Shown here piece by piece: positions 33,452 to 41,596 of a stretch of DNA of 64,000 bases. The notes beneath the pieces were generated by a model. The model saw only the letters and a program-made list of their open reading frames with translations, made no database searches and was not told the DNA's origin. Both the position numbers and the translations under genes were made by a program. Source of the DNA: JAUIAI01 sp045106815. GTDB taxonomy: Bacteria; Pseudomonadota; Gammaproteobacteria; Burkholderiales; Burkholderiaceae_E. The DNA lies in contig JBGCFG010000095.1 of the NCBI GenBank assembly GCA_045106815.1, positions 5,348 to 69,347 on the forward strand, written 5' to 3'. The first letter of the stretch is position 1, and each line of letters starts with the position of its first letter.

Positions 33452-34540
33452 TCAGGCTTCATATTGACCAATCGCTGATTCATCCCACATGACACCGGTG
33501 CCCGGACGATCATCTACCAATGCCTGACCGTTTTCAACCACAAGCGGATCTTTCAAGATTGGATTCCACCAGTCAGTGTATTCCAGCCAGTGCGCGTTGG
33601 CCGTACAGCAGAGCAGGCGAGCACTGATTTCCGGCCACAGATGATTGCTCACCTTGTAGGCGCCAGCCTGAGCGAGCGCCGCTGCTTGCATCCAGCCCGT
33701 GACGCCACCAATCTTCATCACATCGGGCATTAAATAGTTTGAAGCCTTCGCGCTGATCGCAAGCTGCATGTCGCCTGGCCCCCACCAGTTCTCGCCCGCC
33801 TGAATGGGCGTCTTCACGGCCGCCGCAACCTGCGCATGACCGGCATAGTCATGCGCCAGCGTGGGCTCTTCAATCCACACCAAGCCGAGATCATCCAACA
33901 CACGGATTCGCTCAATCGCTTCGGTTGGCGTGAGCGATTGGTTGTAGTCGATCATGATTGCCATGTCGTCACCAGCCGCTTCTCGCATGGCCTGAATCAC
34001 GGCGAGGTCTTCCTGCACACTGGGGTAGCCAATCTTGGCCTTGATGCCTTTGAGGCCCTGCTTGGCCCAACGCTCAGCTTCTTTGGCAGAGCCATCAATG
34101 CCATCGTAACCAACAGCGCCATAGGGTGTTTGTGGCTTTGCGATACCGCCCAGCATTTGCACGAGTGACAGATGATGAATCTTGCTAAGTGCATCCCAGG
34201 CAGCCATATCAATCGCAGCAATCGCGATGCCGACCAAACCCTGGGAGCCCAACAGTCTCATTCTTGCAGTGAGGTCTTGATGCATTTGCCGGGGCGCGAG
34301 CGGCACATCGGTGAGCATTGCGCCAATGTTGCTGATGAGATCTCCCGTGGGTTTCAGCGCGGCCGGCGTGTAGGTAAACACCATGCTTGAACCAACCGTG
34401 CCGTCATCAGTCTCAAGATCGGTGAGGATGAGCGGCGACTCTGCCACCATGCCGCTGGCGGTTCTGTGTGGTTCTTGCAGGGGAACTTTGACGGCTCGCA
34501 CGCGGATTGATTTGATACGGGGTTGAGATTCTTGAGCCAT
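33452..34540 (-). CDS. Mandelate racemase/enolase-superfamily enzyme (copy 1)
   Basis: 362 residues. The two-domain enolase fold has the mandelate-racemase subgroup residues: KxK in GIKAKIG (catalytic Lys), metal ligands in MIDYNQS, WIEEPT and AGENWWG, and the His of SNHLWPEIS. This set can abstract a proton from carbons next to a carboxylate. The substrate may be an aldonic or uronic acid derivative, but it cannot be assigned. A GTG at 34543 directly precedes ATG 34540. It sits ten bases downstream of a second superfamily member with which it is clearly co-transcribed. Confidence 0.88.
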   Translation of the reverse strand: MAQESQPRIKSIRVRAVKVPLQEPHRTASGMVAESPLILTDLETDDGTVGSSMVFTYTPAALKPTGDLISNIGAMLTDVPLAPRQMHQDLTARMRLLGSQGLVGIAIAAIDMAAWDALSKIHHLSLVQMLGGIAKPQTPYGAVGYDGIDGSAKEAERWAKQGLKGIKAKIGYPSVQEDLAVIQAMREAAGDDMAIMIDYNQSLTPTEAIERIRVLDDLGLVWIEEPTLAHDYAGHAQVAAAVKTPIQAGENWWGPGDMQLAISAKASNYLMPDVMKIGGVTGWMQAAALAQAGAYKVSNHLWPEISARLLCCTANAHWLEYTDWWNPILKDPLVVENGQALVDDRPGTGVMWDESAIGQYEA

Positions 34541-34553
34541 CACAGTACCGCCT

Positions 34554-35657
34554 CTAAATATCGTTCTTTACGAACGGTTTGAGTTTTGACCAATTGAACA
34601 CCACACCCGTGCCTGATGCTTCAGGGGCAACCGCTTTTTGATCTGCCACCACCAATGGTCGCTCGGTGTATTCATCTATCGGGAAGCTATGAACCTCCAT
34701 CCATCCGGCATTGGTTTGCGCTGCCATCAGACTCACATGCAACTCCTGCATGCCATGACTGCAGACAGCCAGACCGTGCTTGCGTGCGAGCGCGGCCACC
34801 CGCAACCAGCCGGTGATGCCGCCGCAGTTTGACGCATCGGGCTGAATAAAGGTCAGCCTGGATTGCTCAAACGCAAACTCGAATTCGTGCAGGGTATGCA
34901 GGTTCTCCCCCATGGCCAGAGGCACACCGGTTTGGCGCGCAATCTCTCCATACCCGGCGTAGTCATCCGGAACGATGGGTTCTTCAAAAAAGATGACGTC
35001 GTACGCTTTAAACCCGTTGGCCGCAGCGATCGCCTGCTCTACCGTCATTGCGTAGTTGGCATCGACCATAAAGCCAGCATCCGGCCCGATCAGCTCGCGA
35101 ACAGCCCGCGCGCGATCGAGATCTTCCTTAAGTTCAGGCCGGCCTACCTTGATCTTGACGGCATTAAACCCCCGGTCAAGATACGACTGAACATTGGCGA
35201 GCAGTTTGTCGGTCGAAAAATTCAGATCGATCCCGCCGCAGTACGCGTTTGTGACGCGACCGGCATTGCCAGACAGCTCAACCAGTGATTTTTTCTGGGT
35301 ACGGCCGCGCGCATCCCAAAGTGCGATATCAATCGCTGAGATCGCAAATGACGCAACCCCACCCCGGCCGACATAGTGAATGTGCCACTGCATTTCGTCA
35401 TAGAGATGATCGATATTGTCAGCCTCACGGCCCAACAACCACGGCCCAAGGTCGTGTTTGATCATTGCGGCAACTGCATGACCGCCACGCCCACCGGTGT
35501 AGGTATAGCCCACACCAGTTTGGCCATCAGACAATTCGATCGTGACCGTCACGAGCTCAAAGTGTGTGTGGTCACCATGCTTGGCATCAGACAAAACCTC
35601 AGCCAGCGGTACCGCAAACAATCGCGTTTCAACGTGCTTGATGACCGGTTTGTCCAT
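34554..35657 (-). CDS. Mandelate racemase/enolase-superfamily enzyme (copy 2)
   Basis: 367 residues starting MDKPVIKHVETRLFAVPL. Catalytic features are KIKVG (KxK), metal ligands in MVDANYA, FFEEPI and MGENLH, and the His in CSHGMQELH. This is consistent with acid-sugar dehydratases or racemases of the same superfamily. It differs strongly from the downstream copy, so the two are an ancient paralogous pair rather than a recent duplication. It follows an enoyl-CoA hydratase gene by 78 bases. ATG 35655-35657 was chosen over an upstream frame start at 35678. Confidence 0.88.
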   Translation of the reverse strand: MDKPVIKHVETRLFAVPLAEVLSDAKHGDHTHFELVTVTIELSDGQTGVGYTYTGGRGGHAVAAMIKHDLGPWLLGREADNIDHLYDEMQWHIHYVGRGGVASFAISAIDIALWDARGRTQKKSLVELSGNAGRVTNAYCGGIDLNFSTDKLLANVQSYLDRGFNAVKIKVGRPELKEDLDRARAVRELIGPDAGFMVDANYAMTVEQAIAAANGFKAYDVIFFEEPIVPDDYAGYGEIARQTGVPLAMGENLHTLHEFEFAFEQSRLTFIQPDASNCGGITGWLRVAALARKHGLAVCSHGMQELHVSLMAAQTNAGWMEVHSFPIDEYTERPLVVADQKAVAPEASGTGVVFNWSKLKPFVKNDI

Positions 35658-35735
35658 CCCTGCCCTCCCTATGCTCACCCAGGTATGCCAGGTGTTGATC
35701 AGCGTTTGTCTGGTTTGTTTGTCCTGCTGTTTGCC

Positions 35736-36554
35736 CTACTCTGACCTGGCCTTTCTCTCAGCGGCAGCCGCGCGCCAGGCCTTCATCATGGCTGCAGGCT
35801 CGTCACTACGCCAGGCACTTGCAAATGTATCGATACCGGCGCTGACTGCCTCTGGCAAAGCGACCTGCTCCCAGCGCGAAATAAGCGCTTTCTGAAGACG
35901 CACTGACGCTGGCCCGTTAGCGAGCAACGAGGTCAGCCAGTCGTTGACGGCAACGTCCAACTCGGCGCGCGGCACCACTTTGTTCAACAACCCCCAGCTC
36001 AATGCCTCCTGAGCGGAAAAGGAATCTCCCAGCATCAAGATTTCTCGCGTCTTTCCCCATCCGATTAGACCAGGTAGCAGGGCCGCCTCAACCACCGAGG
36101 GAATGCCAAGCTTGACCTCTGGCATGCCCAACACGGCATCTTCCGCGGCAACCCGCAGATCGCAAGCGGCGGCCAGTTCAAGGCCAGCGCCGAACGCAAC
36201 GCCGTTGATCCGCGCAATGACGGGCGCCCCGAACTGACGAACAGCATCGCAGCAGTGATGTACTGACGTTATGAACTCGCGCGCTTTTGGCGCGTCAAGA
36301 TCCGCCATTTGCGAAATATCAGCGCCGCCGACGAACGCCTTATCGCCAGCGCCGGTCACCACCAGCGCTCTGACTGAAGCGTCTTGTCCTGCCTGCTGCA
36401 CGGCCGCGACAAAAGCGGCCATCGTCTCCAGATTCAGCGCATTGCTCTTGTGCGCACGTTCAATGCTTAGCGTGGCGATGCTGGCAGGTTCGGACAGACC
36501 GGCAGCCGTCGCTGTGGCCGGGCTAATACTTAGTTTGACGAGATCTTTTTCCAT
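35736..36554 (-). CDS. Enoyl-CoA hydratase/isomerase family protein
   Basis: 272 residues with the crotonase fold. The oxyanion-hole segments are AFVGGADISQMADLD and INGVAFGAGLELAAACDLRVAAEDAVLGMPEVKLGI. The second stretch carries the glutamate of the hydratase type. It would act on acyl-CoA thioesters, for example in fatty-acid or aromatic degradation. ATG 36552-36554 was chosen at the start of the family homology. It follows the SURF1 gene by 69 bases on the same strand, so it may be read through from the oxidase operon. The specific substrate is not evident. Confidence 0.88.
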   Translation of the reverse strand: MEKDLVKLSISPATATAAGLSEPASIATLSIERAHKSNALNLETMAAFVAAVQQAGQDASVRALVVTGAGDKAFVGGADISQMADLDAPKAREFITSVHHCCDAVRQFGAPVIARINGVAFGAGLELAAACDLRVAAEDAVLGMPEVKLGIPSVVEAALLPGLIGWGKTREILMLGDSFSAQEALSWGLLNKVVPRAELDVAVNDWLTSLLANGPASVRLQKALISRWEQVALPEAVSAGIDTFASAWRSDEPAAMMKAWRAAAAERKARSE

Positions 36555-36623
36555 TCCCCGACCATAGCGCAAAACCACGCCGCGACATTTTTTCGATCTT
36601 TGCGCAGCGAACTGATACACGAA

Positions 36624-37463
36624 CTAGTCGTCTGCCTGATCGGTCACTCTCGCAGTCGTTACAACCCGACGCCGGAAGGTCAGCCAGAGCCAGAACGCCA
36701 GCATGGCTGCTGACATCGCAAACCACTGAAACGCATAGCCATAGTGACGATCAACTTTAGAACCAGGGCTCACCCATTGCCTGACGAGGCCTCCATCTGC
36801 GCGTGTGTTTGCAGGCTCTGTTTGGCGGACAACGAACGGCGTCAGAGGCAAAGCAGACCATGCCTCAAAACGAGCCAGATCAAGCCGTTGCCAGACACGC
36901 TGCGCTGAGGCCGGGGTTTCATCGTCACCCAGCACGAGGGTTTGCTCGATATCCGGTTCGAGGCGCCCTGTCACTTCTACCTCACCAGCGGGCTCAGGAA
37001 TCGCGGGCAGTAAAGACCGGTCACGTGAATTGCGCGGCGCCCAGCCTCGCAGTATCAGCACCACTGTTGCTGAATCTTTTAGAGGTGGCAGCAACTCGAG
37101 CGGCGTGAAAACATGAAACCCGGCCTGGCCCTCGTGACTACGGTTATCGAGCAAAACGGTCTTGCCATGCAGCCAGCGCCCACTAACGGTCACCGTGGCG
37201 CCGGACATCTCGGCGGCATCTGGCAAGGTGCCAGTCAAACGCAAAGGACCGTTGGCCGCACGCTCATCCTGCAGGGCCTGCGCCTCAAGACGCTCAGCAG
37301 CGCGGTTGAGTTGCCAGTTACCCAGGCTGGCCGTTATACCAACGACGGCGAGCATCGCGGCATGGGCGATCCAGCCCGGCCCACGGACCGAACGCGTATC
37401 AGATGAGATTGCTGCGGGTCTTTTGTTGCTGGACACCGTTGATGCGCCAGTTGCCGTGATCAT
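36624..37463 (-). CDS. SURF1-family cytochrome oxidase assembly protein
   Basis: 279 residues with the SURF1 layout of two membrane helices flanking a periplasmic domain. Motifs are LGNWQLNRAAERLEAQ after helix 1, TVSGRWLHGKTVLLDNRSHEGQAGFHVFTPLEL, VLRGWAPRN-like LILRGWAPRNSRDR, and HYGYAFQWFAMSAAMLAFWLWL at helix 2. SURF1 assists heme A insertion into subunit I. The predicted start overlaps the preceding DUF4864 gene by 65 bases; a shorter start (ATG 37355) would cut into helix 1, so the longer form is kept. It belongs to the leftward oxidase operon after ctaE. Confidence 0.92.
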   Translation of the reverse strand: MITATGASTVSSNKRPAAISSDTRSVRGPGWIAHAAMLAVVGITASLGNWQLNRAAERLEAQALQDERAANGPLRLTGTLPDAAEMSGATVTVSGRWLHGKTVLLDNRSHEGQAGFHVFTPLELLPPLKDSATVVLILRGWAPRNSRDRSLLPAIPEPAGEVEVTGRLEPDIEQTLVLGDDETPASAQRVWQRLDLARFEAWSALPLTPFVVRQTEPANTRADGGLVRQWVSPGSKVDRHYGYAFQWFAMSAAMLAFWLWLTFRRRVVTTARVTDQADD

Positions 37464-37875
37464 CTTGCGAGACCAGGTATTCCATCATCCAGATTTTGGC
37501 GCTTGCGTCGCTCATTTGCACCAGTTGCGAATACGATCCATCGGGCAAGGGCGTGAGATCAAGAAACTCAACGCTGGCTGGCTGGTAAATCACCGGGTAA
37601 CCGCGCCGCACCATCTCCATAAAGAGTTGCGGGTTACGAAACTTTTGCTGGATAAAGGGGGCGGCAATTTTGAAGGCCGCTTCGGCATCACCCTCACGAA
37701 ACGCGCGCAACTGGCGGCGAATCGTTGCCTCAACCGCACTCGCCAACTCTGCCGAGCGGGCGCCGGCTAGCCGAGTGATTGCGAAAACCGGCCCAGCAGG
37801 CGTCAGCCCGACATACGTCGCGCCAACGCTAACGGACGCTAGAGCCAGTAGACGACGACGTACAAACCGAGCCAT
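37399..37875 (-). CDS. DUF4864-family small secreted protein
   Basis: 158 residues with a short signal-like N-terminus (RRRLLALASVSVGATYVGLTPAGPVFA). The body fits DUF4864: RRQLRAFREGDAEAAFKIAAPFIQQKFRNPQLFMEMVRRGYPVIY and later DDHGNWRINGVQ. Function is unknown. It is squeezed into the oxidase operon, overlapping the end of ctaE by 37 bases and the start of the SURF1 frame by 65 bases. Such double overlap suggests coupled translation or that one of the starts is misplaced. The coding nature is supported by the family match. Confidence 0.75.
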   Translation of the reverse strand: MARFVRRRLLALASVSVGATYVGLTPAGPVFAITRLAGARSAELASAVEATIRRQLRAFREGDAEAAFKIAAPFIQQKFRNPQLFMEMVRRGYPVIYQPASVEFLDLTPLPDGSYSQLVQMSDASAKIWMMEYLVSQDDHGNWRINGVQQQKTRSNLI

Positions 37876-38705
37876 ACCACGTCAACAAAGTGCCAATACC
37901 AGGCTGCCGCCTCAAACGCAAAGTGGTTCGTCGAATTGAAGTGTCCCCGAGCAATTCGAAAAAGCACCACGGTCAGCATGATGGCGCCAATCGTGACGTG
38001 AAACCCGTGGAAGCCGGTCAACATGAAGAAGGTTGAGCCAAAGATGCCTGAGTTTAATTTGAGATTCAGGTCGGTGTAGGCGTGGTAGTACTCATATCCC
38101 TGCACGCACATGAAGGCCGCACCAAGCAGGACGGTCATAGCCAGCCAGAACATCGTCTTGCCGCGTGCATCATCCTTGAGCGCATGGTGGGCGATGGTGA
38201 GCGTCAGACCTGAGGTAAGCAACAGAATCGTATTGATGGTGGGGAGCCAAAACGGCCCCATCGTTTCAAAGCCCTCGACCACCTGCGCCGGCCCCACATT
38301 GGGCCATGATGCAGCGAAGTCTGGCCAGAGCAATGCCTTGTGATCCAGGTCACCCAACCAGGGCATTGTAATAACCCGTGCGTACCAGAGTGCCCCGAAG
38401 AAGGCAGCAAAGAACATCACCTCTGAGAAGATGAACCAACTCATCGACCAGCGGAAGGATGTGTCGACTCGCTCGTTGTATTTGCCGCTCTCTGACTCTC
38501 GGGCAACGACGCCAAACCAGCCGAAGAACATGTAGATCAATACGGCAAAGAATGCGTAGAGCACGTATGGGCCCCAAGCGGCCTCATTCATCCAGCCGAC
38601 CATGCCAAAGCCAAACAGCGTCATCGCAATCGAGCCGATCATCGGCCACTTGGATGGCTCCGGAACGAAGTAGTAAGGCTCAGCGCCGTGGGCTGTCGAA
38701 CTCAT
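37839..38705 (-). CDS. ctaE: Cytochrome c oxidase subunit III CtaE
   Basis: 288 residues with seven membrane helices. The family signatures are WSMSWFIFSEVMFFAAFFGALWYAR, HHALKDDARGKT, FFMLTGFHGFHVTIGA and HFAFEAAAWYWHFVDVVWL at the C-terminus. It is a core structural subunit of the aa3-type oxidase in the inner membrane. It lies downstream of the DUF2970 gene with about 50 bases between. The C-terminus overlaps the DUF4864 gene. Confidence 0.97.
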   Translation of the reverse strand: MSSTAHGAEPYYFVPEPSKWPMIGSIAMTLFGFGMVGWMNEAAWGPYVLYAFFAVLIYMFFGWFGVVARESESGKYNERVDTSFRWSMSWFIFSEVMFFAAFFGALWYARVITMPWLGDLDHKALLWPDFAASWPNVGPAQVVEGFETMGPFWLPTINTILLLTSGLTLTIAHHALKDDARGKTMFWLAMTVLLGAAFMCVQGYEYYHAYTDLNLKLNSGIFGSTFFMLTGFHGFHVTIGAIMLTVVLFRIARGHFNSTNHFAFEAAAWYWHFVDVVWLGLYVVVYWL

Positions 38706-38756
38706 GAATTATTCCTTTTCTTCTATTGCTTGCTATTACCCTGAGATTAACAGGGA

Positions 38757-38966
38757 TTATCCCACGACCACACGCACGATCGTGATGAGGGTCAACACAA
38801 AAATAACGGCCATCCCAATGCCGGCAATGACGACATGCACCGGATTCAGGTTTGAAACATCCGCCTCATGATCTTTTCGACGCCTGACCCCGAAAAACGA
38901 CCATGCAACCGCCTTGATCGACTGAAAAAAGCCGGCTCTTGGCTTAGGCAAATCAGCCACGGACAT
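38757..38966 (-). CDS. DUF2970 small membrane protein
   Basis: 69 residues. A basic amphipathic N-terminal part (KPRAGFFQSIKAVAWSFFGVRRRKDHE) precedes one membrane helix (VHVVIAGIGMAVIFVLTLITIVRVV). This matches the DUF2970 family, which occurs between ctaG and ctaE in betaproteobacterial oxidase operons; function is unknown. ATG 38964-38966, or the ATG directly before it, overlaps the ctaG stop by about 14 to 17 bases, which supports co-translation. Confidence 0.85.
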   Translation of the reverse strand: MSVADLPKPRAGFFQSIKAVAWSFFGVRRRKDHEADVSNLNPVHVVIAGIGMAVIFVLTLITIVRVVVG

Positions 38967-39618
38967 CATCCAGCCCAGGCACACTGATGAAAGGCACCGT
39001 CGACCGGACGGGTGCCATCGCAATGCCACCCACTTCAAAATACGTATACGAAAGCGTGATGGTGTTGATGTCTTTTGGCAGCTCTGGATCGATCACAAAC
39101 ACCACCTGAAACTGTCGAGTCGTGTTGGGCTCCAGGGTCTGTTGATTGAAACAAAAACACTCAACCTTCTTAAAGTATTGCGCCGAGTTGAGGGGAGCGT
39201 AGCTGGGAATCGCCTGACCCGACGTGCGGGTGGGTCGCGTATTCACCAGGTCATACACCACCGTGAACAACTCGCCGGGATGCACTTCTGCATGGCCCAT
39301 CTCTGGCTTGAACTGCATCTTGCCCCGGCTGTTTGAGTCAAACTCAATAACCACTTTGCGGCTCGTATCCACCTGGGTGTTCGCCGCGAACTGCGCGTTG
39401 TCTGGTGGCTTACGCGTCAGGAAATTGACCCCTGTGACTTCGCAGATGGCCTTGTAGATAGGCACCATCGCATAGCCAAAGCCAAACATTAGCGCCACCA
39501 TCACCAGCAGTTTGCCTACCACCTGCCAGTTAGCCTGCCACAGCGCGCTGGCATCTGCCGTCCCGCCAGCAGCAGGGTCTGGGCCTTGTCTTGATATTTC
39601 TCTTGACGCCTTTGTCAT
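38953..39618 (-). CDS. ctaG: Cytochrome c oxidase assembly protein CtaG (Cox11)
   Basis: 221 residues. One N-terminal membrane helix (VGKLLVMVALMFGFGYAMVPIY) is followed by the periplasmic Cox11 domain. The copper-binding CFCF motif is present in KKVECFCFNQQTL, and SYTYFEVGG is typical near the end. CtaG delivers copper to the CuB site of subunit I. Its start lies just left of the 161-bp repeat that separates it from the 52-residue membrane protein gene and ctaD. Confidence 0.96.
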   Translation of the reverse strand: MTKASREISRQGPDPAAGGTADASALWQANWQVVGKLLVMVALMFGFGYAMVPIYKAICEVTGVNFLTRKPPDNAQFAANTQVDTSRKVVIEFDSNSRGKMQFKPEMGHAEVHPGELFTVVYDLVNTRPTRTSGQAIPSYAPLNSAQYFKKVECFCFNQQTLEPNTTRQFQVVFVIDPELPKDINTITLSYTYFEVGGIAMAPVRSTVPFISVPGLDDVRG

Positions 39619-39625
39619 GACCCTT

Positions 39626-39786
39626 GCCCGGAGTATTCATGAACGGTCGGCTTATCGCGCCGGGCCCTGTGGTCACAGGCGTTTTGGCGAACGAGCGCAA
39701 TACTGGTGTGTATTGTCGAGTGAGCCAAAGCGCCTGTGGGCGCAGGGAACAAGTGAGAAGTCGGCCAGTCCATGAATAATCCGGGC
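39626..39786. repeat. 161-bp long-palindrome repeat, copy B
   Basis: Same element as at 9918-10078. It occupies the whole spacer between ctaG (start 39618) and the 52-residue protein gene, and its last base is the first base of that gene's stop codon on the forward strand (CTA at 39786-39788). It is inside the oxidase operon, so it would be transcribed as a large hairpin between two coding segments. Confidence 0.9.
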
Positions 39787-39944
39787 TAGGCCTGCGTCAG
39801 CGCGATTCGGTTAATGATCACGCTGCCAAAAAAGAACGCAGCAATCAGCACAAGGATGAAAGCTGTGATCCATTTGCCCGAGCCGCGCTGCGCCTGGGAA
39901 TTCTCAGGTGCAGCCGGGCCCTTACTGTTGGTTGAATCAACCAT
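39786..39944 (-). CDS. Small membrane protein, probable cytochrome oxidase small assembly protein
   Basis: 52 residues. A Gln/Pro/Ser-rich N-terminus (about 24 residues) is followed by one hydrophobic helix (WITAFILVLIAAFFFGSVIINR). Its ATG (39942-39944) shares one base with the ctaD stop (TAATG), so it is translationally coupled to ctaD. Small single-helix proteins at this position are annotated in betaproteobacterial operons as oxidase small assembly proteins; this label is from context and size. The stop codon touches the edge of the 161-bp repeat. Confidence 0.75.
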   Translation of the reverse strand: MVDSTNSKGPAAPENSQAQRGSGKWITAFILVLIAAFFFGSVIINRIALTQA

Positions 39945-41536
39945 TACTTGACCTGTGGGGGCGTCTCAAAGGTGTGGAAAGGAGCCGGGCTTGGCACTGT
40001 CCATTCCAGGCCTTCCGCACCCTCCCAAACCTTGTCTTCAGCTTTCTCTCCGCCCTTAATGCACTTAATGATGGCGTACAGGAAGATAAGCTGCGACAGG
40101 CCAAAGCCAAACGCGCCGATAGTGGCCAACATGTTGAAGTCGGCGAACTGCATCGCATAGTCGGCATAACGACGCGGCATACCGGCTAGGCCCAGGAAGT
40201 GCATCGGGAAGAACGTGATGTTGAAGAAGATCATTGACGCCCAGAAGTGCCACAAGCCAAGCTTCTCGTCATACATATGCCCGGTCCACTTGGGCAGCCA
40301 GTAGTAGGTACCAGCAAACAAGGCAAACAGCGAGCCCGCCACGAGCACATAGTGGAAGTGCGCGACGACGTAGTAGGTGTCGTGAAGCGCAATATCAAGC
40401 GGTGCCACCGCGAGGATCACACCCGTGAGACCGCCCATCGTGAACACAAAGATGAACCCGAGCGCAAACAGCATCGGTGTCTCGAAGGTCATCGAGCCAC
40501 GCCACATCGTGGCAATCCAGTTAAAGATCTTCACGCCGGTTGGCACGGCAATGAGCATCGTCGCGTACATGAAGAACAACTGGCCGGTCACTGGCATGCC
40601 GGTGGTGAACATGTGGTGCGCCCAAACGATGAACGACAACACCGCAATGGATGCGGTCGCATAGACCATCGAGCTATAGCCAAACAGACGCTTACGGGCA
40701 AAGGCTGGAATGATCTCCGAGACGATCCCGAAAGCGGGCAGGATCATGATGTAGACCTCGGGGTGACCGAAGAACCAGAAAATGTGCTGGTACATCACGG
40801 GGTCACCACCGCCGGCCGCATTGAAGAAGCTTGTGCCAAAGTGACGATCTGTGAGCACCATGGTGATGGCACCCGCCAATACAGGCATCACGGCAATCAG
40901 CAGAAAGGCTGTGATAAGCCAGGTCCAGGCGAACATCGGCATCTTCATCAGCGTCATGCCAGGCGCGCGCATGTTCAGGATGGTGGTGATGATGTTGATT
41001 GAGCCCATGATGGAACTCGCACCCAAGATGTGGATCGCGAAAATCGCCATATCCATGCCCGGGCCCATCTGAACCGATAGCGGTGCATAGAGCGTCCAGC
41101 CAGCAGCCGTTGCGCCACCCGGCACAAAGTATGAGCCCACCAGCAACAACGCGGCCGGCGGCAGCAGCCAGAAGCTGAAGTTGTTCATCCGGGCAAATGC
41201 CATGTCGGCAGCGCCAACCTGCAAGGGCAGCATCCAGTTCGCGAAGCCCACAAACGCCGGCATGATCGCGCCGAACACCATGATCAGGCCGTGCATGGTG
41301 GTCATCTGATTGAAGAACTCAGGCTCGACAATCTGCAAGCCTGGCATAAAGAGTTCACTGCGCAGGATCAGCGCATTGATGCCGCCCACGATAAACATCG
41401 TGAAGCTGAACCACAGATACATCGTGCCGATGTCTTTGTGGTTGGTCGCGTAGACCCAGCGTCGCCATCCGGATGGATGGTCATGCGCATGATCATGATC
41501 GTGAGCGGATTCGCCGCCGCCGATAACTGCACTCAT
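39944..41536 (-). CDS. ctaD: Cytochrome c oxidase subunit I CtaD
   Basis: 530 residues, twelve membrane helices. The haem-copper oxidase signatures are all visible: TTMHGLIMVFGA (low-spin haem His), WFFGHPEVYIMILPAFG (CuB His and cross-linked Tyr), WAHHMFTTG (CuB His pair) and HFHYVLVAGSLFALFAG (haem ligands). The EVYI motif marks an A-type oxidase with D and K channels. The N-terminus is histidine-rich (HDHDHAHDH). It is the catalytic subunit reducing oxygen and pumping protons, downstream of ctaC by 60 bases. Confidence 0.98.
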   Translation of the reverse strand: MSAVIGGGESAHDHDHAHDHPSGWRRWVYATNHKDIGTMYLWFSFTMFIVGGINALILRSELFMPGLQIVEPEFFNQMTTMHGLIMVFGAIMPAFVGFANWMLPLQVGAADMAFARMNNFSFWLLPPAALLLVGSYFVPGGATAAGWTLYAPLSVQMGPGMDMAIFAIHILGASSIMGSINIITTILNMRAPGMTLMKMPMFAWTWLITAFLLIAVMPVLAGAITMVLTDRHFGTSFFNAAGGGDPVMYQHIFWFFGHPEVYIMILPAFGIVSEIIPAFARKRLFGYSSMVYATASIAVLSFIVWAHHMFTTGMPVTGQLFFMYATMLIAVPTGVKIFNWIATMWRGSMTFETPMLFALGFIFVFTMGGLTGVILAVAPLDIALHDTYYVVAHFHYVLVAGSLFALFAGTYYWLPKWTGHMYDEKLGLWHFWASMIFFNITFFPMHFLGLAGMPRRYADYAMQFADFNMLATIGAFGFGLSQLIFLYAIIKCIKGGEKAEDKVWEGAEGLEWTVPSPAPFHTFETPPQVK

Positions 41537-41596
41537 GAATTACTCCTGTTCTCTTGCTTTTGCTGCTGCTTCAATTGGTTTCGTCAGTCGCGCGGG

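Noticed and set aside
40247..41002. 251-codon plus-strand frame opposite ctaD
   Set aside because: It is very rich in His and Arg, as expected from antisense of a hydrophobic membrane protein, and is not a plausible protein.
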